Shown: positions 57,576 to 64,000 of the stretch, piece after piece | Numbering within the stretch: the stretch's first letter is position 1 | Layout of the letters: every line of letters starts with the position of its first letter | NCBI RefSeq assembly: GCF_000149955.1 | Contig: NC_030989.1 | Coordinates: 4,166,402 to 4,230,401 of the forward strand | Length of the DNA: 64,000 nucleotides | Reading direction: 5' to 3' | Origin: Fusarium oxysporum f. sp. lycopersici 4287 | Lineage: Eukaryota > Ascomycota > Sordariomycetes > Hypocreales > Nectriaceae | Notes under the pieces: generated by a model | The model's input: the letters and a program-made list of their open reading frames with translations, nothing else | Told to the model about the DNA's origin: nothing | Databases searched by the model: none | Program-made: the position numbers and the translations under genes

Positions 57576-58474
57576 AATAAACTCAGTAAAGAGTCTCCTA
57601 AGCTTAGGCTAAGTTACCTAAAGTTTTTCGTCGCTTGGGATCGAGGAGCCTAAGATTTATTGCCTCCCTTAGCCCGGTACCTACGGCTAGATTGTTAGCA
57701 GACCGCAAAGGTGCAGGCAGAATCAGAGGCAAACTGTAGCAGTGTTGGCCACTTGCCGCCAAAACGGTTGCTGTGGTTGCCTTCAAGTGAGGCAAGGTAA
57801 GGTACCTCAGCGATGGAGCTAGCGGAAGGCGGGGGATAGGGAGCTGTAGCGGCGCTAGGTGTTAGGTGGGCTCTTTGGCCGTAGAATCTCATGGAACCCT
57901 TCACAATGGCAGAAGCAAATGGAAGGAAGGAGGGGCCGGCCGCGACTACATATTTTTCTTGTACCTGCCTCTTCGACCTTTCTTCTCTCTCCAAACAACA
58001 CATCTCTCATCTTTTTCTCTCGCCTTTGCATACCTCTCTCTATCTCCTTTCTCTCACAGGAGACTCAAACCGCTTTTTCCTTTTTGTAACGAATATCTCA
58101 AGGTATGTACATGATTGTCATGACAGAGTCACTGTCCCCCGCTATGCCCACCATCCATCAGCCTTGCACGTAGCTCCCCTCGAGTTTTCCTTGTGGTTAT
58201 ATGCTGCACCGATACTTTTCCAGCCTGAATTGAATAGCTTCAGAATCCTCCACTAGCTTCATGTTTGTGGAATTCGCTATTTTCTGGTCTTGGAAAAGTA
58301 GCAAGTGGCCGCCGAGGAAGCTCGAGTTCTAGAGCCTTCTCAACCCCTCCATACACTTCCCTCTCCCACTCTCACCGACATGCACTTTCAACCTCACAAC
58401 TATAAATTCATTCCTCTCTCCCTTCAATCACTAACTCTCCTCAACAGTCACGATTCCCTTTGATACCCGACACC
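57576..58474. promoter_or_regulatory. HSP90 upstream region
   Basis: About 900 bp with no supported gene. The plus strand is strongly CT-rich from 57955 to 58075 and again from 58335 to 58470, typical of highly expressed fungal genes. A TATA-like CTATAAAT lies near 58401-58408, about 70 bp before the start. A heat-shock element is listed separately. Confidence 0.55.
58327..58339 (+). promoter_or_regulatory. heat-shock element, three units, one mismatch
   Basis: TTC-TA-GAG-CC-TTC fits the Hsf1 consensus TTCnnGAAnnTTC at all positions but one (GAG for GAA). It lies 136-148 bp upstream of the HSP90 start, where HSEs usually sit. Confidence 0.5.
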
Positions 58475-60628
58475 ATGTCTGAGACTTTCGAGTTCCAGGC
58501 TGAGATCTCTCAGCTTCTCTCCCTTATCATCAACACCGTCTACTCCAACAAGGAGATCTTCCTCCGAGAGCTTGTCTCCAACGCCTCAGATGCCCTCGAC
58601 AAGATCCGATACAAGGCCCTCTCGGACCCTAGCCAGCTCGACTCTGGCAAGGACCTCCGAATTGACATCATCCCTGACAAGGCCAACAAGACTCTCACCA
58701 TCCGGGATACCGGTATTGGTATGACCAAGGCTGTAAGTTGATATGTCAATCAGACATAAATGCCATATACTAACATTAGATAGGACCTTGTCAACAACCT
58801 GGGAACTATTGCCCGATCCGGCACCAAGCAGTTCATGGAGGCCCTGACTGCTGGCGCTGATGTTTCCATGATTGGTCAGTTCGGTGTCGGTTTCTACTCC
58901 GCCTACCTCGTTGCCGACCAGGTCCGTGTCATCTCCAAGAACAACGATGACGAGCAGTATGTCTGGGAGTCTTCCGCTGGTGGTACTTTCTCCATCACTG
59001 AGGACACCGAGGGTGAGCCCCTCGGCCGTGGTACCGCTATCATCCTCCACCTCAAGGACGAGCAGACCGAGTACCTGAACGAGAGCAAGATCAAGGAGGT
59101 CATCAAGAAGCACTCCGAGTTCATCTCATACCCCATCTACCTCCACGTCGAGAAAGAGACCGAGAAGGAGGTCCCTGATGAGGAGGCCGAGGAAGTCCCC
59201 GAGGAGGGCGATGACAAGAAGCCCAAGATCGAGGAGGTCGATGATGATGAGGAGGAGAAGAAGCCCAAGACCAAGAAGATCAAGGAGACCAAGATCGAGG
59301 AGGAGGAGCTCAACAAGCAGAAGCCCATCTGGACTCGCAACCCCCAGGACATCTCCCAAGAGGAGTATGCTTCCTTCTACAAGTCCCTCTCCAACGATTG
59401 GGAGGACCACCTCGCTGTCAAGCACTTCTCCGTTGAGGGTCAGCTTGAGTTCCGCGCTATCCTCTTCGTTCCCAAGCGCGCTCCCTTCGATCTCTTCGAG
59501 ACCAAGAAGACCAAGAACAACATCAAGCTCTACGTCCGACGTGTCTTCATCACTGATGATGCCACCGACCTCATCCCTGAGTGGCTCGGCTTCGTCAAGG
59601 GTGTTGTCGACTCTGAGGATCTTCCCCTTAACCTGTCTCGTGAGACTCTTCAGCAGAACAAGATCATGAAGGTCATCAAGAAGAACATCGTCAAGAAGTC
59701 TCTTGAGCTCTTCCAGGAGATCGCTGAGGACAAGGAGCAGTTCGACAAGTTCTACAGCGCCTTCTCCAAGAACCTCAAGCTTGGTATCCACGAGGACTCC
59801 CAGAACCGCTCCATCCTCGCCAAGCTCCTCCGATTCAACTCCACCAAGTCTGGTGATGAGCTTACCTCCCTCTCCGACTACGTCACCCGCATGCCTGAGC
59901 ACCAGAACAACATGTACTACATCACTGGTGAATCCATCAAGGCTGTCTCCAAGTCTCCCTTCTTGGACGCTCTCCGCGAGAAGGGCTTCGAGGTTCTTTT
60001 CCTCGTTGACCCCATTGATGAGTACGCCATGACTCAGCTCAAGGAGTTCGAGGGCAAGAAGCTTGTCGACATCACCAAGGACTTCGAGCTCGAGGAGACC
60101 GAGGATGAGAAGAAGGCCCGTGAGGCTGAGGAGAAGGAGTACGAGAGCCTCGCCAAGGCCCTCAAGAACGTTCTTGGTGACAAGGTCGAGAAGGTTGTCG
60201 TCTCTCACAAGCTCGGCACCTCTCCTTGCGCTATCCGAACTGGCCAGTTTGGTTGGTCCGCTAACATGGAGCGTATCATGAAGGCTCAGGCTCTCCGTGA
60301 CACCTCCATGTCCAGCTACATGTCTTCCAAGAAGACCTTCGAGATCTCCCCCAAGTCTCCTATCGTCCAGGAGCTCAAGAAGAAGGTTGAGACTGACGGC
60401 GAGAACGACCGCACTGTCAAGTCCATCGTCCAGCTTCTCTTCGAGACCTCTCTCCTTGTCTCTGGCTTCACCATTGACGAGCCCGCTGGTTTCGCCGACC
60501 GCATCCACAAGCTTGTCCAGCTCGGCCTCAACATTGAGGAGGATGACTCTGCCCCTGCTGAGGCTGATGCCGCCACCGATGCCCCTGCCGCCGCCACTGG
60601 TGACAGCGCCATGGAGGAGGTTGACTAA
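58475..60628 (+). CDS. HSP90: cytosolic Hsp90 chaperone
   Basis: Exon 1 (58475-58732) and exon 2 (58784-60628) are joined through a 51-nt intron with a CTAAC branch; product 700 aa. The N-terminal GHKL ATPase is complete: [20 protein letters not shown] (Glu that activates water, Asn for Mg), DTGIGMT and [15 protein letters not shown] (ATP lid and glycine motif). A charged linker rich in Glu, Lys and Asp lies at about 215-260. The middle domain includes the conserved catalytic-loop region [16 protein letters not shown]. The C-terminus ends in MEEVD, which binds TPR co-chaperones such as Sti1. Hsp90 matures kinases, receptors and other clients in the cytosol. Codons are strongly biased to C-ending and AAG forms, as expected of an abundant protein. 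The 5' flank carries a heat-shock element. Confidence 0.98.
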
Positions 60629-61265
60629 ATGACCATGCACACTAAACGGGATACCATAAAAAGTCAATGGAGTTGAAGGGTTTCGGTTTTTATGAGCAAC
60701 AAGGTCTTTTTTCTGTCTTCTGGTTTTTATGCGGGCTTATCGGATTTGAGCAGCCGCTTATTCTGCCATAATTCCCCAGTCCTTTTGAGAGGAGGACGGG
60801 GTGTAACTCTAGTTAGCTCTATGATTACGAGAGAGATGAAGTAGACGCGAAATGGAAATGGTATAGAACAAATGTCTTGTCCTTGAATCTGATGTGAATG
60901 TGTGAAGTAGTTACTTAAAAAGTCCCTCCATTACCTCTGCGAAAATGGTGATACTTTGTCTTTAATGATGAGTTGAGGTAACGTTCCTGAGGACATGTGC
61001 TCACCATATAGTAGTGTTGGTTGCGACTTGTCGCGATGACTCAAATTAATGTTACTATGAGGGTATATAATCTATCTTTGTGGGATGTGGAAGCAGTCCA
61101 ATCATTCTTTAACTAGTCCATTTCTCGTTTCCAATTCTATGCCCATATGTGCAGGATCGAAAGACGGAACTGAGATGGGGTATGTATCTATCGTTGGTAT
61201 TGTACAGGTGTTATATGCGATAAGCGCTCAGTATGACCAGCATACTCTTCTGGAGCCCAGTTTGA
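60629..61265. other. intergenic between convergent genes
   Basis: 3' flanks of HSP90 and the sterol acyltransferase gene; no coding sequence seen. Confidence 0.5.
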
Positions 61266-63187
61266 CTATACGAGAACGTAGAGAGCACAGATCTAAGAAT
61301 TTGTTAGTTACGGGTCAATATAATTGTTGGGAGTGGCGGCTTACCATGCTGAGGCCGAGAACCATTGATGCCCAGAAACAGACATTGTTCAAGGTCTTCT
61401 TACCACGGACCCATCTCGTACGCTGGAGCATTACGATGGGTAGTTGAAGCATCTGACACACGAAGCCGTAACCACGGAGCTTCTTGGTGATACATGCCAT
61501 AACGATCTCATGGCCAATAGCAGAGATGAGGAATGTCAAGGCCGTGGCAGCTCCTCTACCGATGCGCGGTCGAGAGGCACTGTAGACGTGGCGTCGAAGG
61601 AAGCTATACACGGGGATGTTCCACTCGCGCGAGAACTCCATCCAGTCGGTTGAGTTCCACCAGTCAGAGTAGAAATGTCTATCGGCGAAGCAGGTGATTT
61701 CAGCGAACGCACCGAGGACGTATTCAAAGATGACGAGGAAAACGAGGAGGAATGTGAGCATAAAGGGGAAGAGAAGCCATGAGATGGTCTCCGCTAGGAT
61801 GAGCGACTTCTCCGAAAGGGATGAAACGGCGGGAACCGCATCGAGGCGCTCTGAGGCATCGATAAGAACGGGAAGAATGAAATCTTCTGAGATGATGGTT
61901 AAGAGAAAAATGCAGCCAAAAGTGGCGATGATCTTGGAAATAAGAGAAATCCAGTTGATGCGGGATGTTCGAGGATATTCGATCTCGTAGCAGAGTGTTG
62001 GACAGAGGAGATAGTCCATGTAGTTGGACCAGGTGAGGTTGTTCGGGTACGTAACGTTGCCAATGGGACTCGTAAGCTCACGGGCAAGGTCCTCTCGTAA
62101 CTCATCGACTTCGTCGGCACTGTTGTTACCGCTCGCGACAGGACTGGGTACCAAAAGGTTGTTGTTAACAGCATCCACCTCCTCGTTGCTCTTGTTGCCG
62201 TCACTGTTGCTTCGCTTGGCTTGTTGTCGCTTCTTGCTACGGTTTCGACGGCGCTTCTTGCTACCAGAACTAGTAGCCTCGCCGTTAGCGAGACTGTCGG
62301 TGGATGGATATTGGTAGGCTGGTCGTCGATCGTGGGGCGAGAAGGGGTTGTCAAGAGCGTGCAGTCGCTTCTCCGTCTGCGACAAATGTCCGTTGTAGAA
62401 AGCGTATGAGTGCATCTTCATCAGTAGTACCATGGTGTGCAAGAGAAAGAATACCTGCGACGTCCAGGTCCATTCAAAGTGAAAGGGCACAACAATCCAA
62501 AGAGAAAGCCAAGCGACCTGGTAGACGCTCTGAATAGCTATTCCACCCTTGTCCCAGGACAGAAAGCTACCGGGCTTTGCACTTCGAGCTGCACGGTTCA
62601 ATGGCAGACTAACAGCGGTCGTTGCGACCATAAGGAAATCGGCAATGGCAAGATGCCAGAGCTTGACTGTGAAGAGACCCCATATTTGTACTCTTAGAGG
62701 AAACCCGGTATCTTTGAGGTTGCGTAGCATTGAGGTGATACCCATAATGGCAAGGCCAATCCAGAAGAGGTTGAAGAAGCCATGGAAGTCTCGGTAGTCG
62801 CTTTCGGGGTCGAAATGACTAACACGCGATGCGAACTCGATCGTGGGAAATATACGGCGGCGTTGCTCTGCGCGGGTTTGCTTTCGAACTGTCGAGAGGA
62901 CTCTAACGGATGGAGGCGCATTCTCTGGGACGGGCGTGGAGCGACCACTGTATACAATTAGCTTGAGCGCAAGATTTGGAGGTTCGAGCATACCTAGTCA
63001 ATCCACTGGCAGTTCCTGTGCTCATGTTATCAGGCATGAGATGTCCCTCGCTATCTTCTGCTGTTGACATGCGAAGAACCTCCGAGACTTGTGAATGTTT
63101 GGGTTTGCGCGGTCGAGGGCGTATAACGTGGTCATGATCACCTGCGTGACCATTCCCATTGGGAAGAGGATCTATTGAAGAGCTCAT
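61266..63187 (-). CDS. ARE2: sterol O-acyltransferase (ARE1/ARE2, MBOAT family)
   Basis: Three exons: 63187-62994, 62947-61345 and a 27-nt last exon 61292-61266 coding ICALYVLV and TAG; product 607 aa. The last tiny exon is supported by the GTAAGC donor right after SM, the TTAG acceptor and the typical hydrophobic end. The N-terminal about 100 residues are disordered and cytosolic. Multiple membrane helices follow, starting near GFFNLFWIGLAIMGI. A Ser/Arg/Asn-rich insert (SKKRRRNRSKKRQ) separates the first and second helix groups. Family motifs are FYSDWWNSTDWMEFSREWNI with PVYSFLRRHVY, and the active-site His in ISAIGHEIVMAC. The enzyme sits in the ER and makes steryl esters from ergosterol and acyl-CoA for lipid droplets. 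The motif FYxDWWN separates it from most other MBOATs. Confidence 0.92.
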
Positions 63188-64000
63188 ATTCGTAAATGTA
63201 TATAGTATTTGTTCGTATGTTCGTCGTAGATGTCGCGGTAAATGATGAGGATTTATTCGACCTCGCCCTGGAGAGGAAGATAGAGTTTCGGCAGTAGTGT
63301 CAACTCGGCGCCCGCGGAAGAAGACGAAACAATCGGAAACAGAAAGCGACGAAAATAGACGAGTCAAGTCTTGACGTTCTAGTCTGAGAATGTGAGACAC
63401 GACAGCAAATGCCCTAAAGTGGTCTTGTCTTGAATCGTCGTGGTTTCGTTGTCGTCAAGACGATATGATAAGGAAAAGAGGGCAGATAAGAAGAGGAGGG
63501 AGAGAATGCGGGTATAAACCTGAAATAAGGAGCAGAAGGAAGGAACGACGTAGTAGAAGCCAAGAGCTCTTAGCTTATTTCTTGTTTTCTTGTGGATGTA
63601 AGTAAGGTACTTAAATATTGTGCTACGGATGGATACAGTGGTCAGCGGTTCTGGGGGCCGAATTGATGACAGCTCTTGCCTTTTTTTCAGGTGAATTGAA
63701 CCCCTAACTCCAACTACAATAAAATGACGTAACATCCAATGGATCATCGGGTCCTTCGTCATTTCTGCACGCACTCAACCTCAGCCCTTACTCAATCTTA
63801 TAGGCTGCACTACAATACGGTTATACGTTATACTCGTATAACAATCATTTCTAGGCAGACTTATTCAATGCGAATACTCTTATTGTTTAGTTGCTTGTTC
63901 GACCAGTGGAGTCAATCCCTACTAGGCTGACCTGGACTGACTGGAGACTGTCCGCGTATCACGTATCGTCATCCACCCTCGTTTTTCGCATTCGCGAGTC
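63188..64000. other. 5' flank of the sterol acyltransferase gene, no gene seen
   Basis: This is the promoter and leader of the acyltransferase gene. Short frames (63379-63774 minus, 63739-63930 plus) show no recognisable features. Anything beyond the window edge cannot be judged. Confidence 0.45.

Noticed and set aside
59126..60667. 513-codon open frame on the minus strand opposite HSP90
   Set aside because: Leu/Gly/Asp/Glu-rich shadow of strongly biased HSP90 codons (AAG and C-ending codons read backwards as CTT and G-starting codons). No domain, and it ends where the HSP90 codon pattern ends.
1..64000. CRISPR arrays, bacterial operons, ribosome-binding sites
   Set aside because: Spliced eukaryotic genes throughout. 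No spaced short-repeat arrays were seen.

Overview
The window is nuclear DNA of a filamentous ascomycete, most likely a Fusarium-like Sordariomycete (genus inferred from gene content, not proven). The evidence is short introns of about 46-60 nt with GTAAGT/GTATGT-type donors and CTAAC/CTGAC-like branch sites, a Zn2Cys6 regulator, a Ure2-like GST, a prenylated TeaR/Mod5-like polarity protein, YTP1, ALB1 and a tRNA-Glu(CTC) with an intron. Exon coordinates were worked out by hand from splice sites and frame continuity. One 240-base run of N (55889-56128) is an assembly gap.

Left part (1-18.2 kb), accessory and metabolic genes: the 3' part of a DHA2-type MFS transporter with an apparent +1 frameshift; a short Zn2Cys6 protein; a class II ketose-bisphosphate aldolase; an F-box/ankyrin protein; a GST convergent with a phosphatidylserine-decarboxylase-family enzyme of the group that includes tryptophan decarboxylase PsiD; a CAAX protein resembling TeaR/Mod5; and a calcineurin-like metallophosphoesterase.

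Middle (18.2-37.5 kb), gene-poor: about 6.5 kb without recognisable coding sequence leads to a single-exon J-domain protein (24.7-26.5 kb). It is followed by about 11 kb of diverged tandem repeats and broken fragments (C2H2 zinc finger, Hsp70-like, possible JmjC-like), ending in a 153-bp imperfect palindrome and smaller hairpins in front of a two-finger C2H2 protein.

Right part (37.7-64 kb), conserved housekeeping block: C2H2 protein, tRNA-Glu, ten-finger protein, acidic protein of unknown function, ALB1, YTP1, MED11 divergent from TAF5, VPS5 convergent with mitochondrial bL31m, a flavin-reductase-like gene broken by the gap, HSP90 with an upstream heat-shock element, and a sterol O-acyltransferase.

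The most interesting signal is a set of in-frame TAG codons followed at once by continued same-frame coding-like sequence. The ten-finger gene carries TAG at codon 61 inside a zinc finger, with the TAG in the loop of a perfect 4-bp hairpin. The acidic gene at 42.4-43.4 kb and, more weakly, TAF5 show TAG followed by an open frame. Fusarium and Neurospora are known to edit UAG to UGG by A-to-I RNA editing in sexual fruiting bodies, so these are candidate stop-loss editing sites; genome error or pseudogenisation are the alternatives.
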